Source: JACCZX01 sp963807155
GTDB lineage: Bacteria > Pseudomonadota > Gammaproteobacteria > Burkholderiales > Burkholderiaceae_F
Length of the DNA stretch: 64,000 nucleotides
Assembly (NCBI GenBank): GCA_963807155.1
Contig: CAWEAZ010000029.1
Location: 62,001 to 126,000, forward strand
Reading direction: 5' to 3'
The notes below the pieces were generated by a model. That model saw nothing but the letters and a program-made list of their open reading frames with translations, was not told the origin of the DNA and searched no databases. A program made the position numbers and the translations under genes. Positions 38,710 through 52,860 of the stretch are shown here, one piece after another (position 1 is the stretch's first letter; every line of letters begins with the position of its first letter).

Positions 38710-40212
38710 CACGCTGAGATCGTCGTCGGCAAACACGGCGCGATCGGCTGCCCACGCGCGCAATTCATCGATTCTCTCGGCCATGACGACCGAAAGCGGC
38801 CGCGTGCGCTCGATCTCGGCAAGAATATCCGCAGGACGCAGCGCTTCGTTGCGAGCACGCGCTTCGAACGACGCCGAAACGATCGCCTGCTCGATTTCGG
38901 CGCCTGAATATCCTTCCGACAACTTGGCCAGGCCGGACACGTCGAACTGCGCCGGGTCGTAGCCGCGCTTTTTCAGGTGAATCGTCGCGATCTGGATGCG
39001 CGCCTCGTCGTTTGGAAAATCGACAAAGAAGATTTCATCGAACCGACCTTTACGGATCAGCTCGGGAGGCAGCTGCGAAATGTCGTTCGACGTCGCCACG
39101 ATGAACACAGGCTCGGTTCGCTCCGACATCCAGGTCAGCAAGCTACCCAGCACGCGGCGTGATACGCCACCATCGCCGTCTCCGCTATCAACCGAGATTC
39201 CCTTTTCGATCTCGTCAACCCACAGGACGCACGGCGACATTGCCTCAGCAGCAGCGAACGCATTGCGCAGGTTGCGCTCTGTCTCGCCGTAGTACTTGTT
39301 GTAGAGCGCGCCAAAGTCGAGACGCATCAATGGCACGCCCCATTCTCCCGCGACCGCGCGTGCCGCCAGACTCTTACCGCCGCCCTGCACGCCAAGCAGC
39401 ACGATGCCCTTCGGCCGATCGACGTTTGCAGCACTCGGATCGAGGAACGGTTTGCGGCGCAACGATATCCAGTGCTTGAGCCGAGCCAGGCCGCCGACGT
39501 CGTTGAACTTGACCTTGCTTTCTTCGTAGGCCAATGAAGCGGCGCCGCCGAGCGCTTCGTACTTGGTCGCCAGAACGCGCCGCAGATCGTCCTGACTGAT
39601 TGCGCCATCGTCTCGCAGCGCCTGCCGCACCAGTCGTCGCACGTCATCCTGTTCCATGCCGAGCAGATGCATGATCAGCATCTCCAACGCGTGCTTGTCA
39701 CCGCGCGGTCTCTCGCCGGTTTGATTCTCGTAACGCTTCGCCTCCTCGTTAACGATCCCGCGAATCGCATCGCGATCCGGAAGCTGCGGATGAAAATGCG
39801 CAGATAGCCGAAGCACTTCGGATGGCAATTCGTCGAGCCGTGGGCTGATGAACACGAGTGTGCGAGCTGACTTCGAATGCGACAGCGCGATCTCGCGGAT
39901 CAAGCGCATCGAAATGGGATCTTTGAAGCCAGGATGCGCGTCGCACAGCACGTAGATGCCGTTCTGCGCGGTCTTGTCGATGTGTTTCAGCACATCGAGC
40001 AGATCATTGGTTTGATAAATCGCTTCTTCCTTGCCGTGGCGGCGGACGCCACACGTGATGCTCCACGTCATCAGCACCTGGCTTTCGAGGTTCGCCGCCT
40101 TGGCGAGCAGCTCGAGGATTCGCGGCTCTTCGTGCGACGCGATCAGAATGATCGGAAAGCGCGAACGCAGCAGCGCGCACAGCTCCTGAACCTCGTCACG
40201 GCCTTGTTGCAT
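38686..40212 (-). CDS. Ycf46-like AAA+ ATPase
   Basis: The 508-residue protein has an N-terminal degenerate AAA-like region (LLRSRFPIILIASHEEPRILELL, LVFISPRLDELPSEV) as in Ycf46 proteins. The active AAA+ module follows: Walker A GVQGGGKSLAARAVAGEW, Walker B CVLWVDEIEKG, sensor VFIVATSND and arginine finger region RKGRFDEIFFVDFP. Ycf46 in cyanobacteria has been linked to carbon dioxide uptake, but the bacterial role is not settled. It overlaps the DUF6498 gene by 17 bases at its start and trmB at its end. Confidence 0.88.
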   Translation of the reverse strand: MQQGRDEVQELCALLRSRFPIILIASHEEPRILELLAKAANLESQVLMTWSITCGVRRHGKEEAIYQTNDLLDVLKHIDKTAQNGIYVLCDAHPGFKDPISMRLIREIALSHSKSARTLVFISPRLDELPSEVLRLSAHFHPQLPDRDAIRGIVNEEAKRYENQTGERPRGDKHALEMLIMHLLGMEQDDVRRLVRQALRDDGAISQDDLRRVLATKYEALGGAASLAYEESKVKFNDVGGLARLKHWISLRRKPFLDPSAANVDRPKGIVLLGVQGGGKSLAARAVAGEWGVPLMRLDFGALYNKYYGETERNLRNAFAAAEAMSPCVLWVDEIEKGISVDSGDGDGGVSRRVLGSLLTWMSERTEPVFIVATSNDISQLPPELIRKGRFDEIFFVDFPNDEARIQIATIHLKKRGYDPAQFDVSGLAKLSEGYSGAEIEQAIVSASFEARARNEALRPADILAEIERTRPLSVVMAERIDELRAWAADRAVFADDDLSVSRSASEN

Positions 40213-40900
40213 CGTCTTCCCGGGAAATGATGAAACGATGGACAGGCAGCAGCTGCGATTGACCCTTGCCCATGTTCGATTTGCTGACAGAAGCGATATC
40301 GAACGCCAACTTCAGCGCAACTAACAACATCGCCCCGAGCACCGGTTGATGCAACATACCGACGAGAATGCCGCTGATGATGACGGTGACGTGCAGAACA
40401 ACGATGCGGCCATACGGCGCAAACATCAACGTCGGCAGTAGCGCAGGCTGTTCGCGCGTAGCCGTCCACCAGCGAAAAAACGCGGCAGTCTGCAGCAGAG
40501 CGATACCGGCGGCGGCAAACCACCCATCACGGTCGGTCAACAGGTAGCCGAGCATGTGGCCGAGCGGCGCAAACAATCCGTTTACGGAGCCGCCGAGTTC
40601 CGACTGGCCGAACAGCGATGCGACGAACACGCCGTGCACGACGGTGAACATGCCGTAGTGCACCGTAAAGAACGCCGCCAGCGCCAGCGCCGCGATCAAG
40701 CCCAGACTGCCGAGCCGAGCGCCGCTGATCAACATCTTGGCAACGTTAAGCACGCCGATCACTACATTCTCAAACCAGAAAAGCGCGATCACGACGAACA
40801 CCGACCAGTCGAGCACAAGCACGCCGTAGGCCACGATGACAGCCGCGCCAACGGCGATCGTCAAATCGACCCCGCGCCACTTCTCGGCTTCGTCCATCAC
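40196..40900 (-). CDS. DUF6498 family membrane protein
   Basis: The 234-residue protein has six or so hydrophobic segments. The DUF6498 pattern is visible in VFVVIALFWFENVVIGVLNV near the start and TVHYGMFTVVHGVFVASLF in the middle. Function is unknown. It overlaps the uppP stop (start 40900, uppP ends 40897) and the AAA+ start, so uppP, this gene and the ATPase form a tight three-gene operon. Confidence 0.8.
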   Translation of the reverse strand: MMDEAEKWRGVDLTIAVGAAVIVAYGVLVLDWSVFVVIALFWFENVVIGVLNVAKMLISGARLGSLGLIAALALAAFFTVHYGMFTVVHGVFVASLFGQSELGGSVNGLFAPLGHMLGYLLTDRDGWFAAAGIALLQTAAFFRWWTATREQPALLPTLMFAPYGRIVVLHVTVIISGILVGMLHQPVLGAMLLVALKLAFDIASVSKSNMGKGQSQLLPVHRFIISREDDATRP

Positions 40901-41754
40901 CGGGCCCAGTCGACCCAGCCCAGATACGCAGTCAGCAGGATGACGCCGCCGAACGCGATTCGATACCAGGCAAAGAGCGTGAAATCATGAGTGGACAAAT
41001 AGCGAATCAACCAGCGGATGCAAATCAAGGCCGAGCCGAACGCGAAGATAAGTCCGACTGCGAATACCGGAATGTCCGCGTCGACGAACAGGCCGCGCTG
41101 CTTCCACATTGAATAGATGCCGGCGCCGATCAACGTCGGGATTGCCAGATAGAAACTGAATTCGGTCGCGGCCTTGCGCGACAAGCCGAACAGCATCCCG
41201 CCGATGATCGTCGCACCCGATCGGCTAGTTCCGGGGATCAAGGCGGCACATTGCACGAGCCCGACTTTGAGCGCGTCAAGCGGCGACATGTCGTCGACTG
41301 ACTCGACTCTTGATACGCGTGTACCTTGCAGATCGCGCTCGCCGAACGCGCGATGGTGGCGCCGCTCGACCCACAGAATAATGAACCCGCCGATGATGAA
41401 CGCGAGAGCGACCGGCACTGGATGGAAAAGCTGCGCCTTGATCAGACCACCGAGCGCTAGTCCGAAAGCAACCGCCGGCGCAAACGCGATCGCCACGTTG
41501 ATCGCAAATCGCTGCGCTATTCGGTCGCGAAAAATGCCAGCCACAGTGGCCGACAGCTTCGTCCGATACTCCCAGATCACCGCGAACATCGCGCCGGTTT
41601 GAATCGCGATCTCGAACGTCTGAACCTTCTCGCCGGTGAAGTTCAGCAGCGAGCTGGCAACGATCAGATGCCCGGTGGATGAGATGGGCAGGAACTCCGT
41701 CAAGCCTTCGACGATGCCCAGGATCGCCGCCTTGACGATTATCAGGAATTCCAT
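40897..41754 (-). CDS. uppP: Undecaprenyl-diphosphatase UppP (BacA)
   Basis: The 285-residue protein has eight membrane segments. The two family signatures are present: GIVEGLTEFLPISSTGHLIVA near the N-terminus and ALIPGTSRSGATIIGGMLFGL with the catalytic Ser/Arg residues. It recycles the lipid carrier for peptidoglycan and O-antigen synthesis and gives some bacitracin resistance. It is the first gene of the uppP-DUF6498-ATPase operon. Confidence 0.95.
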   Translation of the reverse strand: MEFLIIVKAAILGIVEGLTEFLPISSTGHLIVASSLLNFTGEKVQTFEIAIQTGAMFAVIWEYRTKLSATVAGIFRDRIAQRFAINVAIAFAPAVAFGLALGGLIKAQLFHPVPVALAFIIGGFIILWVERRHHRAFGERDLQGTRVSRVESVDDMSPLDALKVGLVQCAALIPGTSRSGATIIGGMLFGLSRKAATEFSFYLAIPTLIGAGIYSMWKQRGLFVDADIPVFAVGLIFAFGSALICIRWLIRYLSTHDFTLFAWYRIAFGGVILLTAYLGWVDWAR

Positions 41755-41802
41755 CGGGCGCGATGTTAGCGTGATGCATGAGCTTGACGCTTTCGCTGCA
41801 CC

Positions 41803-43426
41803 CTAATGTGCCGCGACACGTTCGAGCGCATCCGCCAGCTTGCGCGCCAGCAAGATGGCGCTGGTCGTGTCGCCGCCGCGTGCCGCATGCGACAGCGCGC
41901 TGACGAGTCCGGTATCGCCGTTTAGATCGCCGGCCGCCGCGTGACGCTGCCACGCGCTCGTTAGCCGATGCGCTTCGGCCCATAGGGCGCCGAGATTGAT
42001 TTTTTCCGCGTTCTTGCGCAACCGCACGGCTGCGCGCTTGAAGTCTGCCTGGTCATTCGGTTGGGACACCGGCGGAGTCTTCTGGCGTGTCACACCGGTG
42101 CTCGCCGCTGGCTTACTGGGTGGCACCGTGGCCGACAGATCGATCGACAAACGAGACAGGTCGGCTTCAAACCGCTGATTGAACTGAAATGTGACGCCGC
42201 CACCGGCCGCGCGCGAAACCATCACGCGCGCTCCGAAAAACTCAATACGGCGATCGGTGACCGCGCCGCTGAGACCGGAACCAGCGAACGGCTGCACCAC
42301 ATAGGGCTGCACCATCAGCGCAGCCTGCTCGTCGGTCATCCCGGTGGCGGTGACCGCTGCTGACAGTCGCAGCTCTTGGTCTTCCAACGGGATCAGCGTT
42401 AGATGGACGATCAGCTCGCCCGATTCGCAAACCTGCAGTGAGCTATCGATCAGATTGGCGAGTACGCGCCGCAATCGCGCCGCGTTACCGATAAGCGCCA
42501 GGCCTTGCAGCTCCATGTCTTCGTAGCGGAAGCGCAGACCCTTGCGCTGCGCACGCACCGCGAGGCGGCGGATCGGCTCGCCGCAGATCTCTTCGAGCGT
42601 GTAGCCGTTGCGCGGCGCCGACTTTACCGACGCGTCGGGTGCAATCTCGCGTGCCCGCGCAAGCTCGGCACGCAACCGACGATGCGCCGACATGTCGCGA
42701 GCGCTGACAATGTAGCCAATCTCGTGTCCGTTCTTGAATTCGGCAACCGATATCTCAAGAGGAAATTGACGACCGTCGTGTCGCTGCGCAACCAATTCCT
42801 GGCGCCGGCCTGAAGCTCTTCCACCCGCCAGGTCGCTGGCGAAATTCGCGTTGTCGGGCGAGCGATGCGTAGGCGGCAACATCACGTCGACCAAGGCCTT
42901 GCCGACAATTTCCTGCGCGGTGACGCGAAGCAGGCGCTCGGCCGCAGGATTGACGTGGGTGATAACGCCGACCTTGTCGAGCGCGATCGACGCCTCGAGT
43001 GTCGCCGCAAACATCGCCTCCCACGTTGCCGCTCTCGCCGCAAGCTCCCGCCTTTCGCGCCCCATCCGCTGCGATGAATACAGAATCTCGTCCGATAGGC
43101 GCGTCAGTTCGGTCGGCACGCGCTGACGGCTGCGTTTCTTCAGGCAGCCTGCCGTCGACAGTGGCTGCGAGGTCAGTCAGGCGGCGCAAAGCAATCGAGA
43201 TCCGGCGGGAGCGCAGCTCGAAGGCCAGCATTGCGAACGCCACGGCAAGACTGAATCCGCCAATGGCCGCCATCCAAAGCCGCCGATGCAGATCCATTTC
43301 ACTGAAGGCGCCCACCACTGAATTTGCGCCAGCGACGTCTGCAGCCAGTGCAAGCGCCAGGCAAGCGACGAGGTTTCGCGGAACGAGCAGCGCAATGCGG
43401 GCAAGCATCCTGCGATGCTCGCGCAT
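41803..43426 (-). CDS. Membrane PAS protein with ATPase-like and HPt domains, lacking a histidine-kinase H-box (frameshift near 43110)
   Basis: The first frame gives two membrane helices (LLVPRNLVACLALALAA and LWMAAIGGFSLAVAFAMLA). After the shift there is a PAS domain (ASIALDKVGVITHVNPAAERLL), then directly a HATPase-like region (LQGLALIGNAARLRRVLANLI, VTFQFNQRFE). A C-terminal HPt-like helix bundle follows, with AEAHRLTSAWQRHA offering the phosphoryl His. No HisKA dimerisation helix or H-box is found in the linker REIAPDASVKSAPRNGYT. It is probably a relic or re-wired hybrid kinase that passes phosphate only through HPt. No partner regulator is adjacent. Confidence 0.7.
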
Positions 43427-43449
43427 TGCGGCTAATACAAGCTCGCGAT

Positions 43450-43472
43450 AAAGGCGTCGTGGAGACGCCTTT
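43450..43472 (-). terminator. Rho-independent terminator of the macAB operon
   Basis: The stem aaaggcgtc, five-base loop, gacgccttt is a perfect nine-base-pair hairpin with flanking A/T runs, just past the macB stop codon at 43487. Confidence 0.75.
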
Positions 43473-43486
43473 TTGCATTCAAGCCG

Positions 43487-45456
<1,970 letters not shown>

Positions 45457-45457
<1 letters not shown>

Positions 45458-46978
45458 CAGAAGAACATTCTCGGCGGGCTGCCTTTCTGGGCGGGTGCGT
45501 TCGGTGCCGACCCGCCTTGCAGTCCGACGATGACGTCGGTGCCTTCGGCCACTCCTTCGCCGGCGACTTCGCTCATCGCTCCATCCGACAGACCAACCCG
45601 GACCTCGGTCCCTTTCGGCTTGCCACTTTCCAGTAGGTAAATGCGGCCCCGTGTGGTTTGACCACTGCCTGCACGTCCGGCGAGCTCGGTAATGATCTCG
45701 GCGTAGCGCGCCTTCTGCTCGGGTTTCAAAATTTCTTCGACCCGGGCGCGCATGTCGGAGCGAATCGCGGCGCTCTGTCGCGCGCGTGCTTCTTCGGGCA
45801 GATCGCGCAGCCCCATGAACTTGTTGCGCATCTCGGCGAAGATCGGATCGAGCCGCTGCTGCTGCTCGGCATCCATTTTCAACTCGGTGACGATTCGCTC
45901 ACGGAACTGATTCAGTTGGCCGCCGCCTGCGCCACCCTTGCTCGCGTTGGCGTCTGCGCCTGGCGCCTTGCCCTGGCTGTCGCTCTTTGCAGCATCCCCT
46001 TTTGCTGCGGCACCTTCGCCCGGAGGGCGAAAGCGAAGCGCGGCGTTCGGCACCTTGAGGACAGAGTCTCGAGTGTCGGTCACGATGCGTACGTTGGCCG
46101 TCATGCCCGGCAATAACTCTCCGCGGTCGTTATTGGCGGAGATGATCGCGATGTAGGTGACAACGTTCTGCACGTTCTGAGCCGCCTTGCGCACGCTGCG
46201 CACTTCGCCAGAGAACTGCCGGCCCGGGAATGCATCGACGGTAAACGTGGCGCGTAGCCCGGGCTTGACGCGTCCGACGTCGGCCTCGTCGATCGACGTG
46301 TCGACCTGCATATCGCGCAAATCCTTGGCGATCACGAACAACTCGGGTGCTTGCAAGCTGGCGGCGACCGTTTGACCGACATCGACGCTGCGTTTAATCA
46401 CGACACCATCAACCGGCGCGCGAATCTCGGTGCGCGACAGATCGACTCGAGCTGTTGCCACTTGCGCGGCACGCTGCTGCACGACAGCTTGTGCGGTGCG
46501 CACCTCGGCGGCGGCAAGATCGAACGTCGATTGCGCACGATCGAGCTCGGCCGGCGACACGAAGTTGCGCGCCACAAGCTCCTTCGTGCGCTTCAAATCG
46601 CGATCCGCGATGACCTGTGCGACCTGAGCCCGCCCTACGCTCGAGCGCGCCGATTCGAGATCCGCTTCGGCTTGCCGCAGACGATAGGTAAACGTCTCGG
46701 GGTCGATGCGTGCGATCAGCTCGCCTTTTTTTACCGGCGAGTTGAAGTCAACGAAGAGCTGCTGAATCTGCCCGGACACCTGCGTGCCCACTTGCACCGA
46801 TGTGACGGGATTCAGTGTGCCGGTGGAAGACACGGTTGCCGTGATCGGCCCGCGCTCAACCTTCGCCATGCGGAAACGTCGGCGCGTCACTTTGACGGGT
46901 CGACCACCACCAAGAGCCGGCGGCAGCTGCTGCCAGTAGAACTCCGCCAATGACCCAGGTGCGAACTTTCAAGGACAA
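45457..46978 (-). CDS. macA: MacA-type periplasmic adaptor with a large inserted helical region (frameshift near 46880)
   Basis: The membrane anchor is read in another frame as VRTWVIGGVLLAAAAAGSWWW from a TTG start at 46978 or 46972. The remainder is a standard adaptor: lipoyl half-motifs (VGTQVSGQIQQLFVDFNSPV and RTEIRAPVDGVVIKRSV), hairpin, and beta-barrel (GMTANVRIVTDTRDSVLKVP). Between the barrel and the final domain is an extra stretch of about 125 residues: an Ala/Gly/Lys-rich linker and a helical pair (TELKMDAEQQQRLDPIFAEM, ARVEEILKPEQKARYAEIIT). The pair looks like the LTxxQ/Spy type. It works with MacB. The insert suggests an added chaperone or sensor role. Confidence 0.88.
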
Positions 46979-47178
46979 CCTATGAGTTAGGACTCGAACT
47001 CGAAGATTGTACGTAGCAAGTGTGGTTCAACACTTCGCTTGCACGGCGTGCAACGCAGACGCAGCGCGACGGGTCAAGCCGTCCAATTTTTTCCTTGATA
47101 CACCAGACCAATGTTGCGGCGGTCGGCTCACTGCGCGAGCAGGACTGCCGGCTTGGCGCACCGGTCGCCGCCGGCGAC

Positions 47179-48240
47179 CTAGTACAGAGCGATCGGATTG
47201 CCCGGCGACCCTGTCGCGCCCTTCATCTTCAGCGGCGACCAAACGAACAGAAACTCGTAGGCCTTGTCGGCGACCAGCTGCGACAGATCGAGGTTCTCCA
47301 GATTCCAGATACCGCGCTTGGTTTGCAGTTTGACGTGACACTCGAAGGGCTGTGGCGACTCGCCGCCGAAGCCCTTGCCGACGGCCTCGGTCCCCCAGTT
47401 GTCCGCGCCGGTCAGGATCACTTTGCGCTCGGCAAGGTATTCGCAGGCCGAGATGCCGAAGCCAGGTTCACCCGCGTTGAACTGCGCAACGCGCTTCGCC
47501 TTCTCGGCGGTGTCGAACTTGTCCCAGTCGCGCGGATGCCAAAGATCGCCGTGGCCCGTGTAGAGAAACACGCAGTCGCCCGTGCCGATCGGCGCGATGC
47601 CCTGGCGCTTGATCATCGCGTCGACGTCCTTCGCGGTGACGATGCCGGGATCGCTGGCGCTGTTGTCCTTCGGCACCGGCAGCACGCCGCCGCGCAGCGC
47701 CACCGCGTCGAGCAGCACGCCGCGGCAGACGAAGCCCTTCTGTGCGACATGCTCGACGCCAAGCGGGCCCATACCTCCGGATCCGATGCCCGGGTCGTGG
47801 TCGAAGCGGCCGTTGTAGTAAAAGCGGCCCTTCGATGTGATGACGCCGATGTGTCCGGGGCCGTCGAACTGCGTGCCGATCTGGCCGAGCTCGGTGGTGA
47901 CGACATCGTCGTTGTAGACGAGTTGCTGCGGTCCGAACGGTCCGCCGGTCGGCCGGCCCGGAATGAAGAGCCGCCAGCTGCGCGTACCAAACGCGGGCGC
48001 ATCGGATGCGTAGACCTTGCCGAGCGTCGCGGTCTTTCCTTTCTTGACGAGACCGACGGCCTTCAGCACCAGCTCCGGCGTGGTGCGATTGACAGCGCCG
48101 ATCTTGTCGTCAGGGCCCCACTCGCTCGGTGCCCACTTGCCCGTCAACGGCTCGTCGTTGACGGGGAGTTGTGCGGCGGCCGGCGCGGCGAGCATTGCCA
48201 ACGCGGCGGCGAACAGAGTGGAACGCAGGTCATGTCGCAT
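47179..48240 (-). CDS. Exported cyclase-family protein
   Basis: The 353-residue protein has a signal peptide ending AAPAAA. It belongs to the cyclase or kynurenine-formamidase-like metal hydrolase family: WGPDDKIGAVNRTTPELVLK, the metal loop GTQFDGPGHIGVI (HxGTHxD in the classical form, with Gln here at the second His), and IGTGDCVFLYTGHGDLWH. The changed residue makes metal use uncertain, though GTQxDxxxH is common in this branch. The substrate is unknown. It stands alone between macAB and thiC. Confidence 0.85.
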   Translation of the reverse strand: MRHDLRSTLFAAALAMLAAPAAAQLPVNDEPLTGKWAPSEWGPDDKIGAVNRTTPELVLKAVGLVKKGKTATLGKVYASDAPAFGTRSWRLFIPGRPTGGPFGPQQLVYNDDVVTTELGQIGTQFDGPGHIGVITSKGRFYYNGRFDHDPGIGSGGMGPLGVEHVAQKGFVCRGVLLDAVALRGGVLPVPKDNSASDPGIVTAKDVDAMIKRQGIAPIGTGDCVFLYTGHGDLWHPRDWDKFDTAEKAKRVAQFNAGEPGFGISACEYLAERKVILTGADNWGTEAVGKGFGGESPQPFECHVKLQTKRGIWNLENLDLSQLVADKAYEFLFVWSPLKMKGATGSPGNPIALY

Positions 48241-48302
48241 GGTTTCCTCCGATCACGAGTGGAACACTCTTACTGCCGAAACGCGCCCGACGCAGCGTGC
48301 AC

Positions 48303-50176
<1,874 letters not shown>

Positions 50177-50181
50177 CGTTT

Positions 50182-50262
50182 TCCTCCGGCGGTCTTAACC
50201 GCATCAGGTTCCGGGGACTCTCTCAACCGCACAACAGACGCAGTACCCCCAACGCGAGGCTC
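50182..50262 (-). promoter_or_regulatory. TPP riboswitch (THI element) of thiC
   Basis: Minus-strand RNA shows the conserved core: GGGGGTACTGC, GGTTGAGAGAGTCCC, then GAACCTGATGCGGTTAAGACCGCCGGAGG. The characteristic CUGAUG and the helix GCGGTT..GACCGC are present. The last helix runs into the GGAGGA ribosome site six bases before thiC, so ligand binding would block translation. Confidence 0.92.
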
Positions 50263-50387
50263 ACGATAGACGATCGGCAGACGGCGTCGCAAATCGTCCA
50301 CGCAACCGTTAGCCTGCTGCGAAATGGCCCAGGCGCCACCACTGTTCTTACTTGACCGCTTGCGGCCCAAAGCGAGATGGCGATGAC

Positions 50388-52200
50388 CTACTTCACATTG
50401 AAAACAGGATACGAAAAGTTATCGTCCGGCGTTATCTCCAAGATCTCGACATCCATATCCTCCGGTCCGCAACCGTTCCGGCCACAACGATTCGACGTGT
50501 CGTAGACGATAATCATCTCGGGTCGACCATCACCATCGAGATCGGCAACATCGGTCACTTCGTTGAACTGCCTAACAGGCCGCTGCGGAAGCCACACGAC
50601 ACGCACGCCACGACTGTCTGCCAGTAGCAGAGCAGAGGCGCGTTGCTTGAACCACGACGCAGCCTCTGCGTCATCGGCACTGCGTGGCGAAGCGTCTAGG
50701 TTGTGTGGCAACGGCCGCTGTTGGGAAGTACAGCGCGAGGCGTGCCAGACGGAAGGAATCAGTTGGCCCGCCCCACATCTCAGTGGTCCCCCAGGCTGCT
50801 TCGCAGATGAAGTAGGGCAGCTCTCGCTTCAGCGCAGCGCGCACCGAGGATTCGTCCGCTCCAAGCTCCTTCGCCAGCGCTGCAAGATTCGAGAGCGTGT
50901 CCTTGGAACCGAACACAACTTTGCGCGCTGTAAGCCGCGAGCGCCACGCCTTCGCGAAAGCAGGATCGACAAACGTGAGCGTTGTCGTGCCACCGGCGGT
51001 TTTACCGATCTTGAGCTTCGGACCATGCACCGCCGCTCGCACCACGCGTGTCACGTCGGGATGGGCCAGCCACAGACATACCGTCGGCTCATTCTTATTT
51101 CGCTCGCACCAACGCAATTCCTCCGTCGAAGGCGCTTGCTCATGCAACCCACGCGCCAGAACGCGCGACAAATCCTCGATCAGTACTTCGCGGCGCCAGC
51201 CGTCACCTGGCCTTGTAAAGCCACGCACTAGCTGAAGCGTGGTCTGCGGCTCGGCAATCAAGAGCTCTTTACCGGGTACAACGTAACCTGACCGGTACCA
51301 ATTGCAGAGCGCATCCTTTCCTTCTGCGATGCGACGCGTCCAAACTGCGTCTATAGGAGCAGGGGGCAAGCCGGCATGGCCAAAGTTTATGCACTGCTCT
51401 GCCTCTGCATGCTTCAAACGGCGCTGTCTAATCAGCGCGACGACCGGCGCCTCGCGTTTGGACCACTGCTCGAACACGGTCGATGCGGTGCCTGTGGCTG
51501 CAGCGGCCAGCATCATGTCCGTGCCGGCCTCGACCATTGCGACACGTGTCGCTTCATCTTTTGCTTCGATCGCCGATAGCAGCAACATCTTCGCAATCTC
51601 TCCGGACGGCGTGGGCGTCGCTCGCTGCGCATCGGCAATCAATGCGATGTCTCCCGGGTTGAGCTCTGCCAGCATTGCAAAGTCGGCGAGCGGATTCGCG
51701 AACACCGGTTGCGCGCGCAGATGAGTGGTGATCACTGCGGCGGCTTCAGGGTAGTCGTTCCGAATGCCACGAATGCGCTCCGGGACGGGCCGTCTCGACG
51801 CAGCAGTTGCTCCATGCTCAAGGTAGGGAAGCGTAGGCACTACATGAAGCGCCGCAACAAGAAGCCACGCCTGCGAGTCTGGATGCAGAGTGGGCATTAA
51901 GGCGCGGTAAGCAATCAGCGGGTTATCCGCGGTCGGAGCACGCAAAGCCGTTGGTCGCTCCTGCAGCCACGTTTCAATGTCCGCGGTTGAGCGAAACGTC
52001 AAGGAACCGGCCCGGAGCGCCGCGTTCAGCGTCTTCGTAGCTTCAGCAGGCGTAAGACGGTTAAAGCGCTCTGCTTCAAGCTGTCGAACCAGGCTCCAAT
52101 ACGGGTACCGTGGCAAGGCAACAGCTAACACAACGCCCGCGCAGAGAGCGACTGCAAGGAGAATGTTGTGAAGGCGCGAGTTAGTCGCTCGAGCAACCAC
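50388..52200 (-). CDS. Large exported protein of unknown function with C-terminal DLDGDG segment (probable frameshift near 50705)
   Basis: The protein starts MVARATNSRLHNILLAVALCAGVVLAV, an N-terminal membrane or signal segment. About 480 residues follow without a family I recognise; they are Ala/Leu-rich and helical, with several Trp and Cys. Near 50705 the frame changes to PLPHNLDASPRSADDAEAASW and on to TDVADLDGDGRPEMIIVYDT. That is an FG-GAP/VCBS-like calcium loop, and the frame ends at 50388. These may be two genes, but the second frame lacks its own start signal, so one is preferred. Confidence 0.55.
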
Positions 52201-52660
52201 GTGCAGTTAGCTGGGGTTCTGTGATTTCGATCAAGATCGCTGACCTAAGTCAGATGTCCGTAGAGAATAACGGTGGCGTGCCTTTTTGAAAGGCCAATGA
52301 AGTTCGTAAGAAGTGACCCGACTGTGATATAGGCGCTGGCGGCACGCGACAGTGCCGGGCGTGCCAATGCTGTCCGTGCGCAGGGCAATACCTGGCTCGC
52401 GAACGACTCGGGGCGTCGACGCTGGCGGTCACTACGGCACGGCGCTGTGCGGCGGCGCGAGCCCGCGCGAAGTGATGCGGCAGCGTGCCCCTGCAACTAC
52501 ACGTCGTCCGACGATCTGGTCAGCGCTAGTAGCGTGGTCGCGGGCCTTACGCGTTCGAGCGACTGCGAAGGGTTGATGACTGGTGGACGGCGCGCGGCGG
52601 CCGGCGCGGAAAGACGCGGCGCTGCCGCCACCGGCGCGAACGCGCGGGCCTATTGTGCCC
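52201..52660. other. Intergenic stretch without a supported gene
   Basis: No reading frame here has a ribosome site with recognisable protein similarity; the frames present are short and arginine-rich in the way of antisense shadows. A weak Cys-containing stretch near 52330-52420 could be a further decayed DUF4124 copy, but this cannot be supported. Confidence 0.5.
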
Positions 52661-52860
52661 TGATGAAACGTGTGGTCCATCACATTCGAGCTGGCTCGAG
52701 TGTGCGACGAAAGCCTTCTTTTCCGTGCGCAGATCAAGGCTGCATCGAATAGGTCGACGCGATTTTCTGCGTCGATGCACTTCAGGATCTGTGCTCCGCG
52801 GGAGGCGCTAGGAATACACCGGCGGTGCAGTGCCACGGGCACTAGGGCGCGTCGCCTTTC
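52661..52860 (-). pseudogene. Degenerate tandem copy of DUF4124-type protein (copy B)
   Basis: The segment repeats the copy upstream with an offset of about 208 bases. It preserves RGAQILKCIDAENRV and, after a frame change, LRTEKKAFVAHSSQLEC, matching AQILKCIDAEGNVTYSD and LRTEKRARRHPGQFEC of copy A. It has no own start with a ribosome site and lacks the PC of the DUF4124 core, so it is a dead duplicate. Confidence 0.6.
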
